Notes under the pieces: model-generated
Database searches by the model: none
What the model was told of the DNA's origin: nothing
The model's input: the letters and a program-made list of their open reading frames with translations, nothing else
Shown: piece by piece, positions 19,697 through 27,481 of the stretch
How positions within the stretch are numbered: position 1 is the first letter of the stretch
Layout of the letters: the number at the start of each line of letters is the position of its first letter
NCBI RefSeq assembly: GCF_900106995.1
Contig: NZ_FNOK01000048.1
Span: forward strand, 1-64,000
Origin: Saccharopolyspora shandongensis
Lineage (GTDB): Bacteria; Actinomycetota; Actinomycetes; Mycobacteriales; Pseudonocardiaceae
Direction of reading: 5' to 3'
Length of the DNA stretch: 64,000 bases
Position numbers and translations under genes: made by a program

Positions 19697-21188
19697 GTGG
19701 TGGCCGGTGTCGGTCCGGCGGAGCACGGCCCTGTCGGCGGCGCTGCTGTGCGCGTTCGTGTTCACGCTGGGATGGCTGGGGACGCGCGAGTTCCTGAGCA
19801 AGCAGCTGACCGGCGACGCGGTGAACGCGACGCGAACCGAGCTGGACCGGATGGTCGCCGCCTACCACGTCGCGTCTCTGGGCGGCGGACGACCGGCGCT
19901 CGCCGCGGCGATCCACTCCGGCGACGCGACGTTCGAGGTCGTCGCGGAGTCCGGGGAGGCGGTGGTGCGCAGCGAGAACCTGCGCAGCCTGGATCCGGCG
20001 TGGACACCGCTGCCGCCCGCGCCGATCGGAGCACCGGCGGACTGGACGACCACGACGAGCGTGACGCTGCGGCCCGGCGACCATCCGCATTGGCGCGAGT
20101 ACCGCACGTACACCGTGCTGGGCCGGCTGGTCGACGACGTGCCCGCCGACCTGGTGGAGCCCACCGGCCGCGAAGGATCCACATTGGACGCAGAGCTGGG
20201 AGGCGCGGACCCGGCGAAGCGCCAGCGGCTCACGCTGTACCTGTTCGTGCCGCCGTGGAACGCGCTCGGCACGCTGCGCAACTTCGACGACACCCTGGCG
20301 GTCTTCGTTCCGCTCGCGGTGCTGCTCACGGCCCTGGCCGCGTGGTTCTCGGCCGGGCGCGCGCTGCGGCCCGTGGAGGCGATCCGCCGGGAGCTCGCCG
20401 AGGTCAGCGAGAGCCGGCTCGACCGGCGCGTGCCGGTGCCCCGCTCCCGCGACGAGGTGGCCCGGCTGGCGCGCACGACGAACGAGACCCTCGATCGCCT
20501 GCAGCGCGCCCACAACCAGCAGGAACGCTTCGTCGCCGACGCCAGCCACGAGCTGCGCAGCCCGCTAGCGAACCTGCGGGCGGGCCTGGAGGTCGCGCTC
20601 GCGCATCCGGACCGGGCGGACTGGCCCGACATCGCCCACCGGTCGCTGCTCGACGTCCAGCGCCTGCAGCGCATCACCGCGGACCTCCTGCAACTAGCCG
20701 TCGGCCCGGACGGGCAGCCGTCGGCGGTCGTCGACCTCGCGGATGTGGTGGCGGAACAGGTCGCCGAGCGCTCGTTCGACCCAGGAGCTCCCGTCGTGAG
20801 CTCCATTGTGGAGGGACCGGCGCCGGTGCTGGGAGAACCGGTGCAGCTCGAACGCCTGCTGCGGAACCTCCTGGACAACGCGGTGCGCCACGCGCGCTCG
20901 GCCGTCACCGTGCGAGTCGGCGAGCAGGCGGACGACGTCGTCCTCGAAGTCCTCGACGACGGACCCGGAATCCCCGTCGAGGACCGCGAAAGGGTCTTCG
21001 ACCGCTTCGCCCGCCTCGACGACGCGCGTACGCGAGACGCGGGCGGCTCCGGCCTCGGCCTGACGCTCGCCCGGGACATCGCCACCAGGCACGGCGGCAC
21101 CCTCCGGGCGGAGGACGCCGAAGCGGGAGCCAGGCTGGTCGCGAGGCTGCCATCCGCCAGGCGGGCAGAACCCGAACCACCGGCCTGA
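19689..21188 (+). CDS. Sensor histidine kinase
   Basis: 499 residues. A first membrane helix lies near 12-32, then a sensor region of about 160 residues outside the membrane, and a second helix near 195-218 (VPLAVLLTALAAWF). A HAMP domain follows (ALRPVEAIRRELAEV). The dimerisation/phosphotransfer helix has DASHELRSPLANLR with the His in the H-box. The catalytic domain has an N-box in LDNAVRHA, G1 DDGPGIP, F-box VFDRFARL and G2 GGSGLGLTLA. All key residues are present. It is the cognate partner of the overlapping response regulator. The signal is unknown, though pairing with an FtsX-type exporter often means envelope stress or peptide antibiotics. Confidence 0.95.
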   Translation: MSRWWPVSVRRSTALSAALLCAFVFTLGWLGTREFLSKQLTGDAVNATRTELDRMVAAYHVASLGGGRPALAAAIHSGDATFEVVAESGEAVVRSENLRSLDPAWTPLPPAPIGAPADWTTTTSVTLRPGDHPHWREYRTYTVLGRLVDDVPADLVEPTGREGSTLDAELGGADPAKRQRLTLYLFVPPWNALGTLRNFDDTLAVFVPLAVLLTALAAWFSAGRALRPVEAIRRELAEVSESRLDRRVPVPRSRDEVARLARTTNETLDRLQRAHNQQERFVADASHELRSPLANLRAGLEVALAHPDRADWPDIAHRSLLDVQRLQRITADLLQLAVGPDGQPSAVVDLADVVAEQVAERSFDPGAPVVSSIVEGPAPVLGEPVQLERLLRNLLDNAVRHARSAVTVRVGEQADDVVLEVLDDGPGIPVEDRERVFDRFARLDDARTRDAGGSGLGLTLARDIATRHGGTLRAEDAEAGARLVARLPSARRAEPEPPA

Positions 21189-21290
21189 GCCGCAGTCCGT
21201 CCTGATCGCCCGTTGCCGCTTGGGGCAGTGCTCCCACCAGCAGGCGCGCGGTGGGCATTGGTGTCCATTGTGGGTGCTCGTGCCCGGCGC

Positions 21291-21917
21291 CTACCCCAGT
21301 TTCGTGACGCCTTCGTAGTCGCCGACCACCGCGTCGCCGGTGACCTCGTACTCGAGGAGCAGCAGGCCCCGCGTCGTGGCCTCGTGCCGGACGAGTTGCA
21401 GGCCGGTCGCCGCAGTCGGGTGGGTGAGCAGGCGTCGGCCCGTGCCGAGCACGGTGGGCGCCACGACCAGGCGGAGCGTGTCGACGAGCCCCATCGACAG
21501 CAGCGCGCTGCCGAGCCGGGCGCTGCCGTGGACCTGCAGTTCCCGCCCCGGCCGCGCCTTCAGCTCGCGGACCGCCTCGCCGGCATCGCCGCGGAGGACC
21601 GTGGTCGGCGGCCAGTTCCCCGCCTCGAGGGTGTTCGACACGACGTACTTCGGCAGCGAGTTCATCCGCTCGGTGAACGGGTCGTCGGGGTCGGTGATCG
21701 CCGGCCAGTCGCGGGCGAACGCCGTGTACGTCCGCCGGCCGAGCAGCAGGCCATCGGCGTGGTCGAGCCATTCCGACGCGCGCCGGACGAACGCCTCGTC
21801 CATGTGCGGCACGAGCCAGCCGCCCCTCGTGAAACCGCCGCTGGTGTCCTCAGTGGACGAACCTGGTCCCTGGCTCACGCCGTCGAGGGTGACGAATTCC
21901 GTGACGGCGACCTTCAT
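21291..21917 (-). CDS. Dihydrofolate reductase-like (RibD C-terminal domain) protein
   Basis: 208 residues of the RibD_C/YyaP-YwjB type: VAVTEFVTLDGVSQGPG at the N-terminus, LLGRRTYTAFARDWP in the middle, LVDTLRLVVAPTVLGTGRRL near the end. These proteins resemble dihydrofolate reductase and bind NADPH, but most have no known substrate. A longer open frame exists, but ATG 21917 overlaps the stop of the SRPBCC gene (ATGA), which fixes the start and shows translational coupling. It is the third gene of an ArsR-controlled operon. Confidence 0.9.
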   Translation of the reverse strand: MKVAVTEFVTLDGVSQGPGSSTEDTSGGFTRGGWLVPHMDEAFVRRASEWLDHADGLLLGRRTYTAFARDWPAITDPDDPFTERMNSLPKYVVSNTLEAGNWPPTTVLRGDAGEAVRELKARPGRELQVHGSARLGSALLSMGLVDTLRLVVAPTVLGTGRRLLTHPTAATGLQLVRHEATTRGLLLLEYEVTGDAVVGDYEGVTKLG

Positions 21918-22390
21918 CGCCCGGTCTCGCCCTCGACCAGCCGGGCGAGTTGGGCGGTGGTGGTGCCCCAGCCCTCGGCGAAACCCAGCTCGGCGTGCCG
22001 GGCGCGAGCGGCGGGGTCGCCGTGGCGCACGACGACCCGGTAGTCGGTGCCGTCCGGGTGGTCCAGCAGGACGATCTCGGCGGTCATCGGGACCGGCGCG
22101 GGGCTCGCGGGGCGCCATCCGCTGTCGAGCGCGTTGGTGAAGACGATCCGCTCGTACTCGTCCACCACGAGGAAGCACGCGTCCAGGTGCGGGACGAACG
22201 CGTCGCCGTCGTCGCTCATCAGCGTGACGAACGCGCCGCCGGGCCGGACGTCGAGGCGCTCGACGCGGCAGCGGGTCGGGGCGGGCACCCACCACTGCGC
22301 GAGGTTGGCCGGGTCGGTCCACGCATCCCACACCTGCTTGCGGGGCGCCCGGATGACCCGGTCGATGCCGAGGTCGAGTTCGGTGTTCAC
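21914..22390 (-). CDS. SRPBCC (AHSA1-type) domain protein
   Basis: 158 residues of the Activator-of-Hsp90-like START fold: IRAPRKQVWDAWTDPANLAQWW at the N-terminus, VRPGGAFVTLM, then a C-terminal helix with GFAEGWGTTTAQLARLVE. These domains bind small hydrophobic ligands and are commonly encoded beside ArsR regulators. It overlaps its neighbours on both sides by four bases, so the three genes form one tightly coupled operon. The ligand is unknown. Confidence 0.92.
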   Translation of the reverse strand: MNTELDLGIDRVIRAPRKQVWDAWTDPANLAQWWVPAPTRCRVERLDVRPGGAFVTLMSDDGDAFVPHLDACFLVVDEYERIVFTNALDSGWRPASPAPVPMTAEIVLLDHPDGTDYRVVVRHGDPAARARHAELGFAEGWGTTTAQLARLVEGETGR

Positions 22391-22722
22391 TGCTCCTCCT
22401 TCGGGTTGGTGACGAACCGCTCCAGGCGATCGGTGCGGTCCGTCCAGATGCGCCGCTGCTCCGTGAGCCAGTCCTCGACGAGCGCGAACCGCTCCTGGTT
22501 GAGCTCGCAGATGCGCACCCGGCCGGACTTGGCCGTGCGGATCAGGCCGTTCGACTCGAGCACCCGCACGTGCTTCATGAACGACGGCAACGTCATGGGG
22601 GCATCCCGGGCGAGGTCGCCGACGCTCGTCGGTCCGCGACCGAGCCGCCGGAGAACCGCGCGCCTCGTCGGATCGGCGAGTGCGATGAACACGCCGTCGA
22701 GCACAGCCGAATACTGAGCCAT
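22387..22722 (-). CDS. ArsR-family transcriptional regulator
   Basis: 111 residues with a winged helix: ALADPTRRAVLRRLGRGPTS, then a recognition region MTLPSFMKHVRVLESNGLIR. It lacks the CxC metal-binding motif of arsenic or cadmium sensors, so it belongs to the SRPBCC-associated, non-metal group. It is the first gene of the operon and probably represses it through the inverted repeat just upstream. Confidence 0.93.
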   Translation of the reverse strand: MAQYSAVLDGVFIALADPTRRAVLRRLGRGPTSVGDLARDAPMTLPSFMKHVRVLESNGLIRTAKSGRVRICELNQERFALVEDWLTEQRRIWTDRTDRLERFVTNPKEEQ

Positions 22723-22725
22723 GAG

Positions 22726-22755
22726 GCTAAGTATTAACCCTTCGCAACACTTAGC
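22726..22755. promoter_or_regulatory. Inverted repeat, likely ArsR operator
   Basis: GCTAAGT (22726-22732) and ACTTAGC (22749-22755) are perfect 7-bp arms centred at 22740.5, immediately upstream of the ArsR start at 22722. This is the expected place for an autoregulatory operator. Assignment is by position only. Confidence 0.6.
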
Positions 22756-22832
22756 GCAAGAGCAAAGTGTCGACCCGATGACCTCGCAGGGCGGTGGGCC
22801 GGTCGCGGGTGTGCACCTCTACCATTCAGCGG

Positions 22833-23495
22833 GTGGCCGCCTACGACGATCTCGACCTGTTCGAGCACCTGGACCCCTCGACCCTGCCGCTGCGCCAGCA
22901 GCGAATCCTGGTCGCCATCCGGGATTGGGTGATACGGCACGGGTACTCGCCGAGCACTCGGCAGATCGGCGAGGCCGTCGGGCTCCGGTCGTCCTCTTCG
23001 GTCTCGAAGCACCTGGCGAGCCTGGAGGAGAAGGGTTTCCTCCGCCGCAGCAACACGATGTCCCGCCCGATCGACGTGCGCGCGTTCCTCCGGGAACCGT
23101 CCACACGGGAGTCCGCCGAGCACTCGGTGCCCGTGCCCGTGGTCGGCGACATCGCCGCCGGAACGCCCATCTCGGCGGTGGAGCACGTCGACGACGTGCT
23201 GACCCTGCCCCGCGAGCTCACCGGGCGCGGCAACGTCTTCGGCCTCCGGGTGCGCGGTGACTCGATGATCGACGCCGCGATCTGCGACGGCGACATCGTC
23301 GTGGTGCGCCAGCAGTCGGAGGCCCACTCGGGCCAGATCGTCGCCGCGATGATCGACGACGAGGCCACCGTCAAGGTGTACCGCCGCCGCAACGGCCACG
23401 TGTACCTCGAACCGCGCAACCCGGCTTACGAAGTCATCGACGGCGACAAGGCCGCCGTGCTGGGCACGGTCGTCTCGGTGCTGCGCAGCGTCTGA
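22833..23495 (+). CDS. lexA: LexA-like S24 repressor (probable paralogue)
   Basis: About 220 residues. The N-terminal winged helix (RQQRILVAIRDWVIRHGYSP, RQIGEAVGLRSSSSVSKHL) and C-terminal S24 domain are both complete. The cleavage dyad is Ala-Gly in DIAAGTPIS, the nucleophile Ser is in VRGDSMIDA and the general base Lys in EATVKVYRR, so RecA-stimulated self-cleavage is possible. The HTH differs from typical actinobacterial LexA, and no GAAC-N4-GTTC SOS box is visible upstream. I chose GTG 22833 because TACCAT at 22820-22825 would give a leaderless transcript; GTG 22794 is an alternative. It may be a second LexA controlling a special regulon rather than the SOS master. Confidence 0.8.
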   Translation: MAAYDDLDLFEHLDPSTLPLRQQRILVAIRDWVIRHGYSPSTRQIGEAVGLRSSSSVSKHLASLEEKGFLRRSNTMSRPIDVRAFLREPSTRESAEHSVPVPVVGDIAAGTPISAVEHVDDVLTLPRELTGRGNVFGLRVRGDSMIDAAICDGDIVVVRQQSEAHSGQIVAAMIDDEATVKVYRRRNGHVYLEPRNPAYEVIDGDKAAVLGTVVSVLRSV

Positions 23496-23615
23496 GAGCT
23501 TGTTTCCAGGCTCGTTCGGTGCGGGGTGGCGGAACCTCAGGGGCCTTCTCGCTGTGGGATCCCCGACATCATGAATGCCACGACATGAAAAACAGCCTCC
23601 ATGACTCCAGCGCGT
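23496..23615. other. Convergent gap, nothing recognised
   Basis: The 120 bases between the LexA-like gene and the MFS gene show no gene and no convincing terminator hairpin. Confidence 0.4.
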
Positions 23616-24830
23616 TCATCGCCGGCGGGGATCCCGGGCGAGGGCGAAGCCGCACGCCGCTGCGGCGAGCAGCAGCGCGGAGCCGAGGAGGTAGACGGCG
23701 GTGATGCCGAGCGCGTCGGCCAGGAGGCCGCCGAGGAGGAGGCTCACCAGCCTGCCCGCCTGGAACAGCGAGTCCAAGGCGGCGAAGACGCGCCCCCGCA
23801 CCGTCTCGTCGGTGTGGGTCTGCACCAGGCTGGTGAAGGCGATGGTTCCCGTCGAGGTGCCCAGGCCGTAGAGCAGCAGTGACGCGGCGGCCAACAGAGG
23901 CCATGTCGTCACGGCCAGCAGCACGTTGACCAGGCCGCGCAGCCCGAAGGCGGCGAACACGACGTTCGGGCCGGCGCGGCCGCGCAAGGCCCGGGTCAGC
24001 AGGACGGGGCCGGCGACGGCGCCGACGGCGATCGCCGCCAGCAGCCATCCGAAACCCTGCGGGCCGAGTCCGAGCCGCTCCCGGGCGAGGACGACGAGCA
24101 GGGCGCTGATGGCCCCGGCCGACAGCGCCGCGAGCAGCTGGGCGGCGGCCAGTGCCCGCAGCAGCCGGTCGGCGACGAGCAAGCGCGCGCCGTCGAGGGA
24201 GTCGCGCAGCCAGCCCCGGCTGATCGCGGCGGCGCGGTGACCGGGCACCGCCAACCCGGCGAGCAGCACGGCGCTGGCGGCGAATGAAGCCGCGTTGACC
24301 CAGAACGCGACGGCGAAGCCGGCTGCGGCGGCGAGCACTCCGGCCAGTGGCGCGAGCGCGATCTGGGCGATGATGGCCATGGTCCAGACACCGGAGTTGG
24401 CGGCGACGAGCTCGCGTTCGCCGACCAGCGCGGGCAGCAGGCTGTTGGCGGCGGGGTTGAAGAACACCGCGGCGGCGGAGAGCGCGAACGCGATCGCGTA
24501 GATCGCGAACACGTGGGCATCGACCAGGGGCAGCGTCGCGGCGAGGACCGCGCGGACCAGATCTGCCGCGATCATGATCCGTCGCCGGGGCCACCGGTCG
24601 ACGACGATGCCCGCCAGGGGAGCCAACAGCAGCACGGGCAGGACGTCGGCGATCACCACGCCGGCCACACCCGTTCCGGAGCCGGTTCGGTCCAGCACCA
24701 GCAGGAGCAGCGTCACCCCGGCCAGGACGTCCCCGGCGCGCGAGATCGCCGCGGCGGCCCACCACCGCCGGTAGCCCGGGCGCGCGAGCAACGCCCGCAC
24801 CGTGATCCGGTCGTGTTCCGCCGCTGGCAT
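23616..24830 (-). CDS. MFS transporter (EntS/MFS_3-like), last gene of the pqq-type operon
   Basis: 404 residues with about 12 hydrophobic segments. The MFS loop 2-3 motif reads GIVVDRWPRRR, and the second half has RGRVFAALDSLFQAGRLVS. This resembles MFS_3 exporters such as EntS and macrolide pumps. It begins 22 bases after the pqqE stop on the same strand, so it belongs to the pqqA-D-E transcript. The natural guess is export of the modified peptide or derived redox compound, or self-protection. Uptake cannot be excluded. Confidence 0.85.
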   Translation of the reverse strand: MPAAEHDRITVRALLARPGYRRWWAAAAISRAGDVLAGVTLLLLVLDRTGSGTGVAGVVIADVLPVLLLAPLAGIVVDRWPRRRIMIAADLVRAVLAATLPLVDAHVFAIYAIAFALSAAAVFFNPAANSLLPALVGERELVAANSGVWTMAIIAQIALAPLAGVLAAAAGFAVAFWVNAASFAASAVLLAGLAVPGHRAAAISRGWLRDSLDGARLLVADRLLRALAAAQLLAALSAGAISALLVVLARERLGLGPQGFGWLLAAIAVGAVAGPVLLTRALRGRAGPNVVFAAFGLRGLVNVLLAVTTWPLLAAASLLLYGLGTSTGTIAFTSLVQTHTDETVRGRVFAALDSLFQAGRLVSLLLGGLLADALGITAVYLLGSALLLAAAACGFALARDPRRR

Positions 24831-24852
24831 CGCGCGCCGGGCTGTCCGGTTC

Positions 24853-25944
24853 CTACCGGGTGTCGCGGGGGTGCGGGCGCGGTGCGAGAACTTCCGCGAC
24901 CGGCCTGGTCTCCGCGTTCGCGACGCGCACCGCCTCGGCCACGATCTCGTGGTCCGGCGAGAGGATGCAGACCGGGTCCGTGCGCGCCGCGTCGCCGGTG
25001 AGCAGGAACGCCTGGCAGCGGCAGCCGCCGAAGTCGATCTCGCGGCGCGGGCAGCCGCGGCACGGCTCGGGCATCCAGCCGGTGCCGCGGAAGCGTTGGA
25101 ACAGCGGCGATTCCGCCCAGATCCATGCCAGCGACTTCTCGCGCACGTTCACGCGCGGCAGCGGCAGCGTGTGGGCGGCCGGGCAGGGCAGCGCGTCGCC
25201 GTTGGGCACCACGGTGAGCTGCAGCTTCCCCCAGCCGCCCATGCAGGGCTTGGGGAAGTCGAGGTAGTAGTCGGGGAGGATGTAGGTGAGCTCCGCCCGC
25301 CCCTCCAGGCGCTTCCGCGCCGCGCGCACCACCTGCTCCGCCCGTTCCACCTGCGTCCTGCTGGGCAGCAGCGCGGCGCGGTTGTGCAGGGCCCAGCCGT
25401 AGTACTGGGTGTTGGCGAGCTCGATGCGGTCGGCGCCCAGCCGCTCGACCAGCGCGATGATGTCGGCGATCCGGTCGATGTTCTGCCGGTGCAGGACGAC
25501 GTTCACCGTCAGCGGCCAGCCCAGGTCCTTCACCGTCCGGGCCGCCGCGGCCTTGCGTTCGAAGGAAGGAGTGCCCGCGATGCGGTCGGACAACGCCGCC
25601 TCGTGGGCCTGGACGCTGATCTGCACGTGGTCGAGACCGGCGGCCCGGAGCTGCTCCGCCCGGCGCGGCGAGAGGCCGATCGCGCTGGTGATGAGGTTCG
25701 TGTACAGGCCCAGTTCGGCGGCGGTGCGCGCGATCTCCACCAGGTCCCGGCGCTGCAGCGGCTCACCACCGGAGAGGTGCGCCTGCACCACGCCGAGCTC
25801 GCGAGCCTCGGTCAGCACGCGGCGCCACTCCGCCGTGGTCAGCTCGTCGCCGTAGTCGGCGAGCCGGAGCGGGTTGGAGCAGTACGGGCAGTGCAGCGGG
25901 CAGGCGTAGGTGAGCTCGGCCAGCAAACCGAACGGTCTAGTCAT
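24853..25944 (-). CDS. pqqE: PqqE-like radical SAM/SPASM enzyme (PqqA Glu-Tyr cross-linking)
   Basis: 363 residues and close to PqqE along its whole length. The radical SAM cluster motif is Cys15-x3-Cys19-x2-Cys22 (CPLHCPYC), followed by HLSGGEPLQRRDL, GLYTNLITSAIGLS, RIELANTQYYGWAL and PKPCMGGWG. The C-terminal SPASM region has CRGCPRREIDFGGCRCQAF and TDPVCILSP, which hold the auxiliary Fe-S clusters. In PQQ synthesis PqqE joins Glu and Tyr side chains of PqqA while PqqD presents the peptide. The start overlaps the pqqD stop by 8 bases. No residue typical of the family is obviously missing. Confidence 0.95.
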   Translation of the reverse strand: MTRPFGLLAELTYACPLHCPYCSNPLRLADYGDELTTAEWRRVLTEARELGVVQAHLSGGEPLQRRDLVEIARTAAELGLYTNLITSAIGLSPRRAEQLRAAGLDHVQISVQAHEAALSDRIAGTPSFERKAAAARTVKDLGWPLTVNVVLHRQNIDRIADIIALVERLGADRIELANTQYYGWALHNRAALLPSRTQVERAEQVVRAARKRLEGRAELTYILPDYYLDFPKPCMGGWGKLQLTVVPNGDALPCPAAHTLPLPRVNVREKSLAWIWAESPLFQRFRGTGWMPEPCRGCPRREIDFGGCRCQAFLLTGDAARTDPVCILSPDHEIVAEAVRVANAETRPVAEVLAPRPHPRDTR

Positions 25945-26218
25945 CGTCGGCCTCCACGCACCGCTTGGCGGCGAGGCGGGTCAGGAACTGCGCCACTTCG
26001 TCGTCGGCGACGTGGTCGTAGCGGGAGCTCAGCTTCGCGACGATCTCGGCGACCGTCCGCTGCCCGTCGCACAGATCGAGGATGGCCGCGCCGGTCGTGT
26101 TCAGGACCGTCACCGACTCCGGGCCCAGCAGCATGTACCGCCTGCGGGCCCGGTCGAACCCCAGGCGAACGTGCGGCGCCAGCCGAGGCCGGCTCGACGG
26201 GCGCACCGCCGTGCTCAT
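25937..26218 (-). CDS. pqqD: PqqD-like peptide chaperone (RiPP recognition element)
   Basis: 93 residues: RPRLAPHVRLGFDRARRRYM, LLGPESVTVLNTTGAAILDL and CDGQRTVAEIVAKL are standard PqqD features. The fold is a winged-helix RRE that binds the leader of PqqA and presents it to PqqE. ATG 26218 is a clean start. It lies between pqqA, from which it is separated by 70 bases containing a strong hairpin, and pqqE, which it overlaps. In many actinomycetes PqqD is fused to PqqC; here it is a stand-alone protein. Confidence 0.94.
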   Translation of the reverse strand: MSTAVRPSSRPRLAPHVRLGFDRARRRYMLLGPESVTVLNTTGAAILDLCDGQRTVAEIVAKLSSRYDHVADDEVAQFLTRLAAKRCVEADDD

Positions 26219-26234
26219 CGCGGTCCCGCGGTGG

Positions 26235-26260
26235 CCGGGCGCCGGGCCGCCGGCGCCCGG
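26235..26260. promoter_or_regulatory. Strong stem-loop between pqqA and pqqD
   Basis: CCGGGCGCCGG (26235-26245) and CCGGCGCCCGG (26250-26260) are perfect 11-bp GC-rich arms with a 4-base loop. The hairpin has no T-tract. Lying between precursor and enzyme genes, it could stop part of the transcription or protect the pqqA message 3' end, raising precursor over enzyme levels as in other RiPP operons. Confidence 0.7.
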
Positions 26261-26288
26261 GGATCGACTGCCGGTCGTCCCACCGCGC

Positions 26289-26429
26289 CTAGTCCTCCAG
26301 CCGCGCGACGTACATCGTGACTTCCGAGGCGCATACGACTTCTTCGAACTCGGGCGTCTCCCATTCGACTTCGTCGAACTCCGGGGGCTCCCATTCGAGA
26401 AGACCGGGCCGAGCAGCATCTGATCTCAT
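26289..26429 (-). CDS. pqqA: PqqA-type precursor peptide with a duplicated leader segment
   Basis: 46 residues, twice the usual 22-24 of PqqA. ATG 26429 has an excellent AGGAGGTG upstream. The C-terminal part reads CASEVTMYVARLED; Glu36 and Tyr40 in EVTMY are the pair that PqqE cross-links. The leader carries two near-identical tandem blocks, EWEPPEFDEV (residues 12-21) and EWETPEFEEV (22-31); one such block is what a normal actinobacterial PqqA has. The N-terminal MRSDAARPGLL precedes both. Divergence from the TetR gene places the operon promoter within 26430-26693. Confidence 0.92.
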   Translation of the reverse strand: MRSDAARPGLLEWEPPEFDEVEWETPEFEEVVCASEVTMYVARLED

Positions 26430-26693
26430 GACTGGCACCTCCTCTCCGGCGACGAGCGTCCCCGGGTGGAGATCGTCGACGGTTCGGCTGCCGAGGCGAA
26501 CGCGATGTCCGGTACCGGTGCTCACTGCGAACCGGCCCCCCGACCTGATCCGGACCCCCGACGCGTCCCCACGCGCGGGACCACCGCAGGTGCAGGATAG
26601 CTCCGCGGAAACGCGGCCGTAAGGGCATGGGAAACCCGAAATCTGCTGGTCGGTAGTGGTGTCGCCGGTGAGCGCCTGGCAGGTGGGGCGGAG

Positions 26694-27290
26694 GTGGTGC
26701 CTGGGCCGGGCGTGGCGGTCAGGGGATGTCGGAGAGGTCGGGCTCGGCGGTGGAGATCGCGCTGTGCAGGCCCTCTGGCCGACGCCGCCGTGGAGCTGTT
26801 CCTCCAGCGCGGATTCGACCAGGTCAGCGTCCGCGAGATCGCCGACGCCGCCGACGTGTCGACGACGACGCTGTTCAAACACTTCCCGAGCAAGGAAGCG
26901 CTCGTCTTCGACGAGGCCGCCGACCACGAGGCGGAACTCGTCGCGGCCGTTCGGGATCGCGCGCCCGGCGAGTCCATCCCGACCGCGTTGCGCCGGTACG
27001 TGCTGCAGGCGGTCGAGCGGGTCAGCAGCGATCCGCGGTGGGAGTCGTTCGTGGCGCTCAGCGAGTCCAGCAACGCGTTGCGCTCCTACGCCGACCGGAT
27101 GTGGATGCGCCATCGGGCCGCGCTCGCCGCCGCGATCGCGGAACAGGCGGGATGCGCCGACGACGACCCTAAGTGCGCCGCCCTGGCGCACTTCGCGCTG
27201 CAGACTCGCGCGCTGGCCCGCGGCCCTCGTTCCGAAGAGGCCGTCGCGGCAGCGTTCGACCTGCTCGAAAACGGCTGGCGAACCGGCTGA
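26694..27290 (+). CDS. TetR-family transcriptional regulator
   Basis: Up to 198 residues. The helix-turn-helix is clear: LADAAVELFLQRGFDQVSVR, EIADAADVSTTTLFKHFPSK and EALVFDEAADHEAEL, followed by a C-terminal ligand domain. The first 30 residues from GTG 26694 are odd and arginine-rich. The usual TetR start (MSERSG..., from ATG 26726) lies in other frames just before the HTH, so the N-terminus may carry a frameshift or a different start. It diverges from the pqqA operon and is the obvious candidate regulator of it; the ligand is unknown. Confidence 0.82.
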   Translation: MVPGPGVAVRGCRRGRARRWRSRCAGPLADAAVELFLQRGFDQVSVREIADAADVSTTTLFKHFPSKEALVFDEAADHEAELVAAVRDRAPGESIPTALRRYVLQAVERVSSDPRWESFVALSESSNALRSYADRMWMRHRAALAAAIAEQAGCADDDPKCAALAHFALQTRALARGPRSEEAVAAAFDLLENGWRTG

Positions 27291-27383
27291 TGTCGCCGAG
27301 TTGCGTGTCCATTGTGGATGATCTGCGGTGGGCGCGGTCCGCTGATCGGCGTGGCGGCGTTCGTCTCAACCGGTGAACACGTT

Positions 27384-27411
27384 TTGCGGGCCGCGATCAA
27401 CCCGCTACTCT
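27384..27411 (+). promoter_or_regulatory. Promoter for the metY leader transcript
   Basis: TTGCGG (27384-27389) and TACTCT (27406-27411) have 16-base spacing. The -10 box ends 7 bases before the leader-peptide ATG at 27419, so transcription probably starts at or beside that ATG and the peptide is read from a leaderless mRNA. Confidence 0.5.
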
Positions 27412-27418
27412 TCGGCTC

Positions 27419-27481
27419 ATGATCCGCTTGGTTATCCGTCGGCACGTCGACTACGTGCGCGTGACCACTTCGGCGTGTTGA
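27419..27481 (+). CDS. Cysteine-type leader peptide upstream of metY-metX
   Basis: A 20-residue ORF ending RRHVDYVRVTTSAC followed directly by TGA. The RRHVDxxRV...C-stop pattern is that of small actinobacterial leader peptides found before sulfur-metabolism genes, where stalling at the terminal Cys codon senses cysteine supply. No Shine-Dalgarno sequence is present, in line with a leaderless start. About 210 bases separate it from metY, room for an attenuator. Regulation by cysteine is inferred from family knowledge. Confidence 0.72.
   Translation: MIRLVIRRHVDYVRVTTSAC

Noticed and set aside
24853-26429. Mycofactocin cluster
   Set aside because: The radical SAM protein has the PqqE signatures (ANTQYYGWAL, CMGGWG, DFGGCRCQA) and the precursor has EVTMY. 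A mycofactocin precursor would end in a Val-Tyr core.
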